Of a stretch of 64,000 nucleotides of DNA, positions 21,525 to 33,474 are shown piece after piece; position 1 is the first letter of the stretch; each line of letters starts with the position of its first letter. The stretch spans positions 1-64,000 of the forward strand of contig JAWPHD010000289.1 in assembly GCA_037043455.1 (NCBI GenBank), read 5' to 3'. The notes beneath the pieces were generated by a model. That model made no database searches. It was given only the letters and a program-made list of their open reading frames with translations, and was not told where the DNA came from. The translations under genes were made by a program, and so were the position numbers. This DNA is from Cyrtodaria siliqua (Eukaryota > Mollusca > Bivalvia > Adapedonta > Hiatellidae).

Positions 21525-22330
21525 AGATATAGGGTTCTATAGAAACATCAGCGTTCAAACGCAATGGCATTGTAGGTCCGCACTGTACTACAAACAAGGA
21601 GCAATATTTAATTAATTATCAAATGAAAAAGACAAAATACAACAGAAAGGGTGGTGAAGACAAGTTTTCCGACTTGGAACGGCCAGTAGGCAATACGAAT
21701 GTGTATAAAAGTCGAACAGGAAATGCAGCCTTTACCGAGCACAGCCAATCCAAAATCATGCAAAACGACAATCATGAATGGCAAAAATGTGTACCTCTCT
21801 ATTATCCTGTATTCAGCGCCCAAATAAACAAGACAGTGTAAACAACACTCCATCCCATCAAAAGGAATTCTTTAACAATAAAGTCCACATCCAGTGAAAC
21901 TAACAAAAGAAACACTAAGATATTGTTGTAAAGCGATATAAAATACAGAATAAGAAACATCTCAGGATGTATCCAGAATTGTACTGAACAACCACAGCAG
22001 CTGCAACCAAAGAGAAAACCAATCTAGGGTAAGACCCGAAAACCCGAGGTTCGAAAGCTCCTGCACATAATTTCCTTGGTCGGGATTTCAGTGTGGGCAA
22101 TGATATAGTCCCAAGATGTTGTCCAGTCATCGCACAAGGGAAACATGAAGCGTAGTGACTAAATGTAGAGGGGTCAATCACTAAGCATGCTGTGCGTTGT
22201 AATACTAAAGGGTTGTACCCTTTTCTGACGAACTTCCTGATTAGTTTTGTAAAGTGATCAAGAAACCCGCCAGATCCCTTTAACTTTTGAAGTTTATAGA
22301 CCACATGTCCATGGTATAAGAAACACATGA
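21525..22330 (-). mobile_element. Family B copy with C-tail insertion
   Basis: It starts aatgagatatagggttctat and ends at an RT C-terminal reading of HVVYKLQKLKGSGGFLDHFT, KLIRKFVRKGYNPLVLQRTA and CLVIDPSTFSHYA (21915-22328). A C-tail scrap at 21703-21790 (gtataaaagtcgaacaggaa) replaces part of the B tail, so the C family inserted into B here. The RT core is missing. Confidence 0.8.
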
Positions 22331-23184
22331 AATAGCTGGATCAATGCATGTCACACACTACCTGTGGGATTTACGTTTAAATTGTTGCAAATATTTTTGA
22401 ATGATTAAATTACAATTATTTTAAAGTTTGGTATTCGTTGTCCAACAGGACTGGTATAGCTTTTTATGGCAATATGATAACTAAATTCTCTTTTGAACAT
22501 TTGTTAAACCTTTCTGCTTTAAACACTATTATGACAGTCGAAACATATGCGTTAGTCAATTGTAATTTGCATGAAACACCGCTAATTGTGCAACGCTTTC
22601 AAAAAATATTGCAGTCCACAACTGATATACACAATAAACATTATAGTGACGACCATTGGCTAGATCACATAAATTGCTTTGAGAGTTTGTTTTAAATAGA
22701 TGCAATGTATATTGCCCAGCATGAAACCTAACGGCTAATCAAAATCAAAATCCTTAATTATAAAAACATTGTAAAGTGCTGAAAGATGTTTAATTGATGT
22801 ATGAGAGGTCACCTAATGAATGCAAATTCATGATAACCTCTCTTTTGCTGCAATGTATTATACCACCATAAATATGTGTATAAGAAACAGTTTATCTGAT
22901 TGCAAACTCTGTTTAACCTTTGGGAGACTGTGGCAAAGATATTCTGTTTTATTTTATTGATGATGACTCAAAACCAGATATAAAACTGAAATTGTTAATA
23001 TCATCATTAATTAGTGGCCAAAATCGCATAGAATTATACCTATGTATACATGTATTATTGTTCCTTCTGTCATATTAAAATGCTATACAGTAAACTCTGT
23101 TATTACGATACCTGTATAAACATAATACTCGTATTACTGGTAACTCGACTCTGTAAATAGATGATGTTATATCGATTTTGCTGC
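22331..23184. other. Stretch without recognised gene
   Basis: An 85-codon open frame at 22438-22695 shows no recognisable domain, no splice context and no similarity to the elements around it. I cannot name it. Confidence 0.35.
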
Positions 23185-23515
23185 CTTGATGCTGCCTTGT
23201 TGGCTAGGGATTAGATCATAGCGGGGATTTATTTATTTACACTGTCCTGTTTTAATGGGATGCCAGTAGGGTAAGTGTGAGGTTTGGTACACCCTAGAAC
23301 CTGTTTAAACCCCCATTGGCCTTTGTAGCCACTGACCGTTCCAAGGCGGTAGCCCTATTGTCAACCCTTTTGTGTTTGTGATGTCGTTTGCATTTTTTAT
23401 TACTTTTGCCTTCTCGTTTGTCTGTTTGCGTGTTTGATTTTGTGTTTTGTGGTTGACTGTCGTCCTTGAATGCTGCTTTCCCTGTCCGATATTTGTATCT
23501 TTCCTCTTTGCAAAA
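23185..23515 (+). mobile_element. A-family 3' tail, plus strand
   Basis: The tail is clear from gctgccttgttggctaggga, via gaggtttggtacaccctaga, cactgaccgttccaaggcgg and gtttgtgatgtcgtttgca, to tgctttccctgtccgatatt and a T-rich end. The RT is absent: this is a 330-bp truncated insertion. The ACCG-TTCCAAGG-CGGT hairpin is perfect here. Confidence 0.85.
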
Positions 23516-23864
23516 CCTTGCCATTAGATTGAGCTAATAGGAATATCGCCATTTTGAAAAACTGAGCCATAGACATAGGTAACTCTAAGCCTAAAAATCG
23601 AGGTACAGGTTTGAGACAGATTCCTAGTTTAAATTTGATAAAATGTAGTAGTACAACACTTTCAGTTACGATGTCCACAACTGGATGAGTATAACGTAAA
23701 TGATGCCCTGCGTTCAAATGTGCTCGTTTATTTACCAGATTTCGCCAGGAGTTCGTGAACTTGCAATTACAGAATAAACACACGCCTTCAAAGTAGCATG
23801 CCATTTAAATATAAAGAATGTAGCTTGCGTACGTACTACGTATATATAGATGTGTTCAATCTCC

Positions 23865-24610
23865 ACAAAACACAAGTATGTTCGTATGATTAGTTAAAGT
23901 GATTATACATATATCTAAATAGAACAGATCAGATGACGAAACCAATATGCACGCTGATTCAGGCAGTACCGGAGCGATATTATTTATTTGATGCCTGAGT
24001 TAGTTCCAACATTTAAATAGCGATGTAAGAATTAATCATTGTTGGCTATAAATGTAACTGTACCAATATTGGTAACATCATAACTGAACAAATCGATGTC
24101 AAAGTAAATAGGGTGCCAATTTCAGCCAAAGTGTTTTTAATAAATCATTCCATCTGATGAAGTTGTGTTTGATGTTATGATTTAATGTTTGTTCTTTTTC
24201 TATATTGATACAATAAAGTAATTGAAAAATTCCCCGAAATAAGCTACTGTAAAGTCCTGTTGTTATACGAGTACCGTTTGCATGCACTTTGTTTTTTTGT
24301 ACAAGTGTTGATTACTCATCATAGTTAAGTCGCTAACTGAGAATAAATTTAAACAAGAGATACTCGTGTGTAGTAAATTCACACTTCATGTCAAAGGTTA
24401 GAGAGGAAGGTAAATGGGATGGACCTTATTTCTTCTGAGGTTCTGTGAAGTGAACCCTGCATCGATCTTTTATTCAAAATCCAATTTCTGAAGAAACGAT
24501 CACATAATGAAGTGAATTATTGATCAATAACCATTCTGTCTTTTCAATGTAATATGTATCATAATTTTTTGAATCAAAGACTGACACAATGACATAAGAA
24601 GCAAACACGT
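23865..24610 (+). repeat. Inverted duplication, left arm part II
   Basis: Reverse-complement homology to 58008-58712. Shared words include tactttattgtatcaatata (reversed near 24210), gttatgatgttacca, cagtactgcctg-type words, ttcgtcatctga and gaattattgatcaataacca (direct near 24515). With the 17037-19250 arm it forms the left side of one mirrored duplication, the gap between holding the retroelement cluster at 19375-23515. Confidence 0.8.
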
Positions 24611-25424
24611 GTACGTGATGAACAGGTTGTGTTTCGTAACACAGGAGTTGTTTTAACCAAATATATACGCACTCTACAAGTGCGGCTACAACAGATAATT
24701 AGGAAAGAAAAATGTGTGTAAAAAACATTTCATCAATTTTCTTTTGGTCATAATAAATAAAGCCTTAGTACAAATCGTATTGAATAAGACCAATTGTTAG
24801 AAGAAAGTTACTAACTTTTCTCTAATTTAGAAGGTTTACTATAAATAGCCAATGTGAATGCTCACTATCGGGATTGCATTATATTTCACAGCAACCTCAT
24901 CCATTCTGATACCAAATAAAACAGGATATAAAAGTGGATCAGGAAATTGAGCATTCCAATGTCAGACATCTTAATAAGATTTAAACTGTTAACAAACATG
25001 TGAAAGATGTAGCGTCTATGATGGGAATAATACGTTTTTGCAAAAGAAATCAGTATCTTTAGAGACCGTATATGTCCATTATGTGGTCATGTTTGCCTAA
25101 GGTGTTGTTACGAGGTTGACTGCCAAGTAATTAGTTTCACGGCTACATCAATAATGCACATCTAGTTATAGTCTGTCTAACTGTATCCATGGTTTTATCT
25201 GACTAGCCTGAATCAAGCGAGTGAACACATGGTTACAGTTTGGACTGACTGGTATTAATGTGGACATGATGGCTAATGTTCCTCGCCCGCTAGCGCTACA
25301 CTGATAGTATTTGCTAACCGTTTAAAAGTTAAAGATTGCATGATGTAATTTTGTAAATAAACGTACAGCATCAATTTTTGGCGTCTCAGTCTGCTCACGT
25401 CAAGTGCAGCTTCACATACAACTT
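24611..25424. other. Stretch without recognised gene
   Basis: No supported gene. The sequence is AT-rich and of ordinary composition. Confidence 0.4.
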
Positions 25425-25548
25425 AGATATAAAAGTCGAGCAGGAAATGTAGTATTCAAGGACCACAGTCAACCAAAAGCACGCATAGAAAGAAACAACA
25501 ATTACAGGGACGAATAAAAGGCAAGATATGACATCACAAACATCTTGT
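25425..25548 (-). mobile_element. Retroelement tail terminus (A/C type)
   Basis: The words aaaagtcgagcaggaaatgt, agtattcaaggaccacagtc, ataaaaggcaagatatgaca and tcacaaacatc run in tail order in minus orientation. It is truncated after 120 bp. Confidence 0.65.
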
Positions 25549-25800
25549 CGCACGTGTAAATTAACATTGCCTGGTGTAATATTGTATGTTATCAATGTAA
25601 AACTAATACTACCCCTCAAAACAACCATACCTCGACTTGCTATTGAGCGCTTGATGAGTTTGTGTGTGCGCGCCAGTTATTACGTAATGCCTAGTTAGTT
25701 TTAGAAATGCTACAACATACCAATAAATAGCCGTAGTCTATGATTCATTATACTTCCTTCAAAACTTAAAAGTGCAAGGCTGTGGTTCAATTTTGCTATC
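25549..25800 (+). repeat. Dispersed repeat with tRNA-like words
   Basis: Two recognisable parts recur elsewhere. The word acgtgtaaattaacattgcc with ggtgtaata resembles 59090-59120. The part from tcgacttgctattgagcgc to gtgcaaggctgtggttcaat resembles 57170-57330 and 57655-57815. The second part ends in a B-box-like ggttcaat word, but the A box is degenerate, so I class it as a decayed SINE-like repeat rather than a tRNA. Confidence 0.5.
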
Positions 25801-25991
25801 ACATATATTCTGAAGCCGTTAATTTATTAATGTTACCTGTAAGGAGAATAAATACAAATATGAAATTTTACGCATCGATTTCTGCCTTATATACCGACTT
25901 TCGGGGTGTTTCGTCGATGGGAAACTACTTCACACATGAGTAATTCATATTCATGAGTTACTACCAGTTAAAATAGTGACTGTGTAGCTTT

Positions 25992-27435
25992 AACCACCTA
26001 TAGTGTAACAAATGTCAAACAATATTAACACACGTTACTCATTTACTACAAGTGCAGTGCTACTACACGCTCATCAGTATTACAAGTACAATATTGTTAC
26101 ACGTTTGTCATCACTACTCGTGCAATATTACTACATGTTCATCATTACTATACGTGCAATATAAATACACGTTCATCCTTAATACACGTGCACAATTATT
26201 ACACGTGCAATATTGCTACACGTTCGTAAACGTTTAAGGTGATGTATCATTAAAATAGTTCATAAACGTTGATAGTTCATGAAAGTTAACGGTGATGTTA
26301 AGACAGTTTATAAAGGTTTTTGGTGATGCATCGTGTAGAGATGATACAGTTTAACGATGATGTTTTCAGTAGGCAGATCACTGTCACGCGACCAATAGTA
26401 AAAGGTCAATGTCGCAGCCAATGTCAGTTTTTGATTTCCATCAATATTGGGGTATAACATTTTCATTTATTTTATATTTTTTTGATATTTCTTCATCAAA
26501 CAGTCGCATGTCCTAACTAATATGTCAATGGGGTCATGTAAAGGTTATATCTAGTCTAAATTAAATTTTCTTGGTTAGAATAAGTTTAACATTTTCTATA
26601 ACTTGTTCGTTTCTCCATATTTGTTCAGTAAGCAGTAAAATAACAATGTAATACTTTTGGTAAAAACGTCATTTTATGGTCACAAAAGTTTTTTTTGTTT
26701 GTAATGCATTCTGACGATAGCAACATAACTACACTTATATTAAAAGGTCAGGGTTACAGTCAATATATTCGTTTCAGTTCATAATTCATATATGATCTTT
26801 AAATTCCCCAACTATCCATGTAATAACAATAGTCATGCGTCGTGATTTCTAGAATAAAAGGTCTTAAAGAGGGACACACTTGCTCCAAAGAGAACTCAAA
26901 ATGTACTTAATATATCAAATGATTAAAAAAAAAAAAAAATGATAAGAAATTCCGTTAAATATTGTTACAAGTACGTAAATGTTAAATGTAAATACATGTA
27001 GCTGTTGGGACAAAAAGTACATATAAACTTCGGGTCTTTTTAATTTGTAGAATAACTTGTCTATCGGATTATATTTCTAAATATCGGTTTACAGATTTAA
27101 ACTTGAAAACAGATGCCTGAAATGCCATAGGCTAAACTTTGAACAGAAATGGTACACAATATTGAGTAAAACCATTAATTAAAACAGTTATCAAATTATT
27201 TTAGAACTACTGAAAACGTATACTAAATTAAATGTCGAAGATCCATTTAAAATAAGATGAATTAAATTGCTAACATAATTAAATGAAATGAGATGGTAAT
27301 AAACGTCACGATTCATTCATACTTATTTACAGCTTTTCTACACTTAATACAACCTTGCAATTCAACCTTATCAACGACAAGTCAAGTGCTAGTATTCAAA
27401 ATAAATTTTGTCCGAGAGAATGCAATACATTTGGG
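25992..27435 (+). repeat. Direct segmental duplication, copy 2
   Basis: Collinear with 8988-10505 in the same orientation. It lacks the C-tail insertion of copy 1 and the GAGT array beyond it, but carries an expanded minisatellite at 26041-26232 of about 36-bp units (actacacgtgcaatattgct, acacgttcatc) where copy 1 has about one unit. Confidence 0.8.
26041..26232. repeat. About 36-bp minisatellite, five units
   Basis: Degenerate units alternate cgtgcaatattgctacac and gttcatcattacta. Copy 1 of the duplication (9030-9080) shows the unexpanded state, so the expansion came after duplication, or contraction occurred in copy 1. Confidence 0.7.
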
Positions 27436-27587
27436 CTTTAAACAGAGTACATTTAAGGTCTGAATGTCAATTTCAATTTATGTTTTGGCAAATGCCTTTC
27501 AGAAAGAACTTTAGTTGTCATTGTTTAATTTACAAAATACTACCAGATTACTAGTAGTCTTTTCTGTTCTCTTTTATTTCTTTTCAG

Positions 27588-27865
27588 AAAACATTCGAAT
27601 ATTAGTTGAGGATTTCCACAATTCAGACAGGAGATTTTCAGTAAAGATTGTTCTAAGGGGCCACTTGCTCCTGCTTAGTGTAGTGGACCAGGGTAATATG
27701 CATGCAGAGAACGCGGAGCTACATTTGTTAAGAAGCATCAATATGAAGGTTACCTGGGAATACACTGAGGAAGGAGACAAGTTGTCACAAGTGTACAGCG
27801 TTTTATCCTCATTGTCTGTCTCGTTCATGAACAGACAGTTGAACAATTTCCGAAACGTACTCTAG
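27588..27865 (+). CDS. Candidate host exon of unknown function
   Basis: A strong 3' splice acceptor is visible: a T/C-rich tract from 27558 ending ttctttt-cag at 27587. After it an open frame runs 92 codons to TAG at 27863-27865. Residues include NIRILVEDFHNSDRRFSVKI, VLRGHLLLLSVVDQGNMHAE, NAELHLLRSINMKVTWEYTE and EGDKLSQVYSVLSSLSVSF. The composition is unlike the retroelements and is balanced, with charged and hydrophobic alternation. I do not recognise the domain. It would be the last coding exon if real; upstream exons are not seen in the window, and it could be an orphan or pseudo-exon. Without transcripts or homologues I hold it weakly. A retroelement tail scrap starts 35 bp after the stop. 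Confidence 0.3.
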
Positions 27866-27899
27866 ACGTACTCTAGACTAATGTAGGTTTATTTAAGAC

Positions 27900-28130
27900 G
27901 TCACGAACTCAGAAAGGGTTGCCAATAGGGCTACCGCCTTGGAACTGTAACCTTTCAAAGAACAACAATTATATGCCCAGTCGTCTCACAACATACCAGA
28001 TATTATATACCCAGTCTGTCACACAGACGTTAGCAACATTATCAGGTGTTATATGCCCGGTCTGCCACACAGACTTTCGAAACATATCAGGTATTATATG
28101 CCCAGTCTGCCACACAGATTGTCGCTAATA
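27900..28130 (+). repeat. Retroelement tail scrap followed by 45-bp minisatellite units
   Basis: At 27900-27955 the words cagaaagggttgccaatagg and gctaccgccttggaac are a minus-strand A-tail scrap. From 27968 about three units of the 45-bp satellite follow (atatgcccagtctgtcacac, agactttcgaaacatatcag). The satellite is the same as at 13086-13500. Confidence 0.7.
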
Positions 28131-29074
28131 TTAGTATACATCACCATTTTACCAAAACAGTGTTTTTAAAAATGAAATATATTGTTACAAAATAGGGGTG
28201 TTCTGTCACATATTTTGTTATATACGACATATTGTTTAAAATTAAGATAAGCCTGCATAATAAAACTATTCGGCTGTAGTATAGTGTGTCAAGTTTACAC
28301 ATATATGTGTAAATATAGAAATCTTAAATTTGTGCATTCTGTATGATTTAGGTACAGTCATACTAACGGTTAACCTCATAAAAACAGAATTAATCAATGA
28401 TTTGCAATTTAGAATCTGGATTTCCTACTGAGTTGTGTGTTTAATAATGTAGGGCGTATGAATTCTGAAGCAAGTATTACAAGATCCGGAAAAGAAATTA
28501 ACAGAGACAGTCAAATAAATACAATATTTGATAGACTGAACCTTTATTTGCTCGGTTTCGCATTTGCCAATGTAAACAACTTTGCCTTAAGAAGACACCA
28601 TCGATCTACAGAGGTTTAACCGTGTCGTATTGGTGTTTTTTTTTATTTTATTTCTAAATTTTTCCATCACCCAATATAAAATCCAAACACCTCAACATAG
28701 ACGCTTATTTAGCTTGATGTCTAGTAAATCCTTCACTTCCTCTTACTGCTATCCCACCCTCCAAAACTACACATACCATGTACATGTTACTGTAAAGAGG
28801 AAACATAATAAAATAATAACAGTTAGCATAGCCAACGGTCCGATATATTATTTTGAAAAAAAGAAACGTAGGGTGGAACTTATATAAGGGAAGAATATCT
28901 CCGTCAATCGTATAGTAACAGACAAATACCATATATAGGTATTTATTTCCTAAGCCAGCTTACCATCACAGCATTAAAGCAGTATCGATAATTGTTAAAA
29001 CTTGTGTTCGTGTTTAAAACATTTTTTTTTCTAAATTCAGGAATACAATTAATACTGCGTTTTTTTTAATTATC
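28131..29074. other. Stretch without recognised gene
   Basis: Three short open frames (28437-28619, 28630-28887, 28705-28932 reverse) show no domain and overlap one another on both strands. I support none of them. Confidence 0.35.
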
Positions 29075-29690
29075 TGTGTTTAATGTTCATTTCTCTTCGT
29101 TATGTACTGACATTCACGCAAGAAATTGTTTAGTGCTGTGTGGAGGCCTCAATTACAAATCAGTAGTGTTATTACTTACTGGTATCATCAAGCACATTGT
29201 TTGTAGCTTCAAAGTAGAATACCGCTTAAAAAAGATAAAAATATCGGACAGGGAAAGCAGCATTGAAGGACGACAATCAACTAAAAAACACAAAAACAAA
29301 CACGCAAACAGACAAACGAGAAGGCAAAAGTAATAAAAAATGCAAACGACATCACAAACACAAAAGGATTGACAATAGGGCTACCGCCTTGGAACGGTCA
29401 GTGGCAACAAAGGCCATTGGGGTTTAATCCGGTTCTAGGGTGCACCAAACCTCACACTTACCCTACTGTCATCCCATTAAAACAGGACAGCGTAAATAAA
29501 GAAATCCCCGCCATGATCTAATCTCTAACCAACTCGGCAGCATCATTAGGCAATAAGCAATAAACCGGTGCTAGTGGGGCGTGAGAGGTTTGCACTTTAT
29601 ATTTTCTCTCATAAACGGACTCAATAAAACGAGTCTGTGTCTTTTCTCTCATGTTTGTGTTTGTTGTTTCCAAGGGATCCTCTATTCAGT
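29075..29690 (+). repeat. 280-bp repeat unit split by a retroelement tail
   Basis: Left part 29090-29228 (gtgctgtgtggaggcc, aatcagtagtgttattactt, aagtagaataccgctta) and right part 29566-29690 (ccggtgctagtggggcgtga, gactcaataaaacgagtctg, tccaagggatcc) make one unit of the repeat at 17321-18190. The break falls between cgctta and ccggtgct, exactly where 29229-29565 is inserted. Confidence 0.8.
29229..29565 (-). mobile_element. A-family 3' tail inserted in the 280-bp repeat
   Basis: Complete minus-strand A tail from aaaaatatcggacagggaaa to taatctctaaccaactcggc and aggcaataa. It carries the hairpin region (gctaccgccttggaacggtc) and gggtgcaccaaacctcacac. Because the target is a recognisable repeat unit, the insertion boundaries are visible, about 337 bp, with no RT sequence. 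Confidence 0.85.
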
Positions 29691-30424
29691 ATTATATAAA
29701 TAGAACATTCATAAGAGGGTGACAGTAAGAGTTTTCACCTGAGGGTATGATTATCGCCGAACCTTCTTGCTATCAGACTTCAGTGACTGTGATATTTATT
29801 TTATTATACCAAAATCCCCTTTGGCCAAAATAAGGTTTTTCAAAAGTTGCTATGAAAGTTGTATCATTGGATTGGAAATGACTTAACTAAGAAAATGAGT
29901 GTTAGTTTATTGAAATCGGTTAACCGTAGAGTACTTTTGAGATTGAGCAATTTCACCATACTGAGACGATCACTTTTCCGGAACAGTATGCACACCATCT
30001 TTATTTGTTTACTATAACCCTGCGATTGACTATCACACTATAATATCATCCTCGAGTCAGATAGTAAGAAATGAAATTACACATTGTTGTCTATGGGGAT
30101 TTAGCACAGGCGTTTTACGTAAGGTATAACACTTATTAGTATTACGTAAATACAGCCTTATCTGCACCAAAGTAGACCAGCAACCTTCCCAGGATAATCA
30201 GTTTCCTACTTTGATATTCAGCTAAACTGGTAAATTATTCGTAATGTTAGTCGACTAGTAGCTTACATCATACGCTGCGTCGCATGTTTTTTGTTTAGTA
30301 CAAACGCTGTGCTTATCAAAAAATTCCGCTGCTGTTACAGGCAATTAATCCTTGTCGCATGTTTAATGTATAGTACAAACGCTGTGTTAGCCGAAGCATT
30401 TCACTGCTGTTACAGGCAATACAT
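29691..30424. other. Stretch without recognised gene
   Basis: No supported gene. A word of about 50 bp (cgtcgcatgttttttgtttag, acaaacgctgtg) is repeated at 30280 and 30355, a short tandem duplication of about 75 bp. Confidence 0.4.
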
Positions 30425-30860
30425 CTTTTTTTAATAACGGCAGTTTGGACAATTTCACTATGTCGTCTTGTCAAAAAGTTTGCGAAGAATTATTTTCCTA
30501 TCGTTTATAGACAATTTTCTGGTATATTTATGGGTACAAAGTGTGTATCTCTTGTCGCCGATTTGTTTTTTTATTACTTTGAAAGAGATTTCATGCTGAG
30601 TCTTTCACCAGATACTCAGGCAGCTGCAATCGAACCTTTAATGGCACATCTCAGTATTTGGATACTATATTGAACATGGATAACCCTTTCTTTTCTACTA
30701 TGATTTAAAATATCTATCCTAAAGAACTTAACAAAGCTGATATTTCTAATACCGTCGCTTCGTTTATAAAATTTCGTCTCTCTATCGAACATTAGAAATA
30801 ATTAGCAAAAACTATGACAAGAGAGTTGATTTTTTATGGATTTCACAATCATTCTATTTT
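30425..30860 (+). pseudogene. A-family RT core fragment, heavily decayed
   Basis: Plus-strand sequence parallels the RT core of the family: aataacggcagtttggacaa, tttatgggtacaaagtgtgt (the GTNC block), gagatttcatgctgagtctt, tcagtatttggatactatat (the YLDD block, now YLDT) and gacaagagagttga (KIYDKRD block). Multiple frameshifts and stops occur; no tail is attached on this strand. Next to it lie minus-strand copies. Confidence 0.7.
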
Positions 30861-30914
30861 CTAGAGCTCTAATATTCGTATATGTATATATAAAAAAGGG
30901 CTACCGTTACCATA

Positions 30915-31130
30915 ACATGTAAATATAAAAACCGAACAGGAAAAGTAGCATTCAAGGACGACAGTCAACCACAAACACACGCAAAAACGAAGAACAAATG
31001 TAAAGATGAATAGAAGGCAAGATAAGTCATCACAAACTTAAAAGGGTTGACAATAGGGCTACCACCTTTGAATGGTCAGTGACAAAAAAGGCCGCTGAGG
31101 ATTTAAACCAGGTCTAGGGTGCACCAGAAA
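30915..31130 (-). mobile_element. A-family tail terminus
   Basis: Minus-strand tail from aaaaccgaacaggaaaagta, via attcaaggacgacagtcaac, agggctaccacctttgaatg and gtctagggtgcacca, where it meets the 3' end of the family B element at 31130. Confidence 0.75.
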
Positions 31131-32830
31131 TGAGATATATAGGGTCCTATAGAAATCACAGCGTCCAAACACAATAGCATCATATGTCCGCACTGTACTA
31201 CAAAAAGAGCAATATTTAATTAATTATACAATGGAAAAGATAAAATACAGCATAACGGGTGGTGAAGACTGCGTTACCGACTTGGAACGGTCAATAAGGC
31301 CTACAGGTTAGCTTGAATGTTTTTATCTGTACACAAACCTCGCTATTAGCATGTCTTCAGTGCCAAAATAGACAATACAGTGTAAACAAAACTACATCCC
31401 ATCAAAAGTAATTCTCTAACAATAAAGTCCACATCCAGAGAAACTAACAAAAGAAACATTAAGATGTCGTTGTAAAGCTATATAAAATACAAGATAAGAA
31501 ACATCTCAGGATCTATCCAGAATTGTACTGAACAACCACATCAGTTGCAGCCAAAGAGAAAACCAGTCTATGGTACGACAAGAAAAACCGAGTGACGAAA
31601 GCTAATACACCTACCTTCCTTAGTCGGGGTATCAGTAGGTGCAATCATAGAGTCCCAAGAGGTTGTCCAGTCATCGCACAAGGGAAAAGTGAATCGTAGA
31701 GACTGACTGTAGAGGGGCCAATCGCTAAACATGCAGTGTGTTGGGTCGTAACCTTTTCTGACGGACTTCCTGATTAATTCTGCAAAGTGGTCAGGAAACC
31801 AGCCAGATGGCTTTAGATTCCGAAATTTATAGAGCATATCTCCATAAAATAGGGGTTGTGATATTCCTAGTCGCAGAAGTGTTTTAAGGTTGGTGTTATA
31901 CTTCCGCAGTAGGTTTTCGATGCGGCAGTAGAATTTTAAGAGAGATCTACTTAAATTATGATAACGAAAACCGTGCTTTAGAAGTTTATTTGTAATAATT
32001 TGATTTCGATCATTGAAGTCTATAACATCATTACAAGCTCTAGCCAAACGAATGAGCTTGGAGATATAAACCCCATATGATGTAGCACGAGGTACGTCCC
32101 CAGGTGTGGATAGATAACGATGTTAAAGTTGAAGACATCTCTTTTATCATAAATTTTAGTATCTATGAAATAATTAGGAATCGGGATATGAAGATTGAGG
32201 AATGCTGCTACAGTATCCGAACTGTTGGCTTTATTCAACGTGAGCTCTGGTGGAAAAATGTTACTAACCATATTAGCAAAGAACGGATTATCAATATTGA
32301 GTATGTCATCTAGATACCTAGATGTATTATTAAACACATGAATAACTTCACTCTGGCTAACAGATGAGAAACTCAACATAAAATTACTTTCATAGCAGTA
32401 CAAAAACAAATTTGCGACAAGTGGCGCACAGTTAGTACCCATAGGAATACCAACAATTTTACCGTATCTTATAAAGATGTTATCGAGAAGGAAAGATAAC
32501 GCTCTACAAACATCAGTACACGTCCATGAATTATAATTAACAATTGGTGCGTTAGCAAATAATGTCTTCTGAATGAGCTGAAGCAATTCATTTTTGCTTA
32601 CATTATGTGGTAGGGTATTATATAGTGTGGAAAAGTCGTAGGTGCTTAGAGAAGAGGCATGAAATTGCTTACACCGCAGTTTATCAAGGAATTCTCCGAA
32701 GTTTTTGATAGACCAAAACAGATTGATTCTTGAGTTTTCGAAAGCCTTTCTGCAATACTTAATAATATGTTCTTTGATCGCGGTGTCGTGTTACCTGAAC
32801 TTGCATTAGCAATCTAACGTGCTTTGTATG
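31130..32830 (-). mobile_element. Family B retroelement, best copy
   Basis: The most complete B copy. It has a 3' tail (31130-31600; terminal words atgagatatatagggtccta and gaaatcacagcgtcc) and RT from about 32820 down to 31600. The tail layout parallels family A, including a hairpin region with gttaccgacttggaacggtc. The 5' end fades at 32830 where an A-like tail begins, so it is 5'-truncated within the N-terminal part of the ORF. The body is 1.7 kb. Confidence 0.8.
31568..32820 (-). pseudogene. Family B Penelope-like reverse transcriptase
   Basis: Pieces in order on the minus strand: an N-terminal block with NLFWSIKNFGEFLDKL and STYDFSTLYNTLPHN (in broken frames), then an open 188-codon run (32020-32586) with FLLDNIFIRYGKIVGIPMGT, NCAPLVANLFLYCYESNF, NNTSRYLDDILNIDNPFF and KIYDKRDVFNFNIV. 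A frameshift near 32110 leads to the C-terminal 159 codons (31568-32047) with NKLLKHGFRYHNLSRSLLKF, RLGISQPLFYGDMLYKF and DSMIAPT. The catalytic YLDD is intact, unlike the A copy at 6488-7830. Frameshifts at about 32110 and before 32586 disable it. No nuclease domain is seen. Confidence 0.85.
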
Positions 32831-32859
32831 GAATTTTGTGGAGTTAGTATCTAGTACAT

Positions 32860-33060
32860 TGTAGGGAGATCCTACTCTATTGTCATCCTAATAAACGGGA
32901 CAGTGTAAATAAAGATATCCCCGCTAGGTTATAATCTCTAACAAACAAATCAGCTTTAATAGGCAATAACTTGGCAGAAGCCAGAGCAACAAGAAAACAG
33001 ACCGACAAAACAAGATTAAAAACAAACATCAAACGCTGCCGTCCTATAACGTCTCACACC
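32860..33060 (-). mobile_element. A-like tail fragment with internal deletion
   Basis: The words tactctattgtcatcctaat, aacgggacagtgtaaataaa, gatatccccgctaggttata, aataggcaataacttggcag and caaacgctgccgtcctataa are in minus-strand tail order, missing the central piece between ggcaat and acttggcag. Confidence 0.7.
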
Positions 33061-33474
33061 ACAATTAATTTCCCATAGGGTCCCATTGTAATGTTTTTGC
33101 TCGTGGCATAGAGATAAGCAAAATTTCAACATGTATTTATACTTAAATTCTTCATTGATCCAAAATCTGCAATTTGAAACACAATTAACAAATATTTACC
33201 AGATTGATCTTTTTTTAATTTCATGTTTGCGTGACACCTTATAACATTTAGAAATAAAACAGCGCCGTGGTGATTAGACCCATGATGTGTAAAATGAGGC
33301 AGACTTATATCAACAGGCATTTTTCTGTGACCTCTTCCTAAAATGGTGTAGATTTAGAACCTGGTAAAGATAAAGCAATGTATCCTGTAAAATGTAGAAA
33401 AGCGGACTTGTTTTTTTAATCTACCTCCTTCATCTGTAGGGCATGAGTATTCAAGGGAGATAATAGTGGTGTGA
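33061..33474. other. Stretch without recognised gene
   Basis: A 64-codon minus-strand open frame (33126-33320) has no recognisable domain. Nothing else is supported. Confidence 0.35.

Noticed and set aside
27574..27846. Minus-strand 90-codon frame
   Set aside because: It overlaps the candidate exon on the other strand, has no domain, and lacks splice support.
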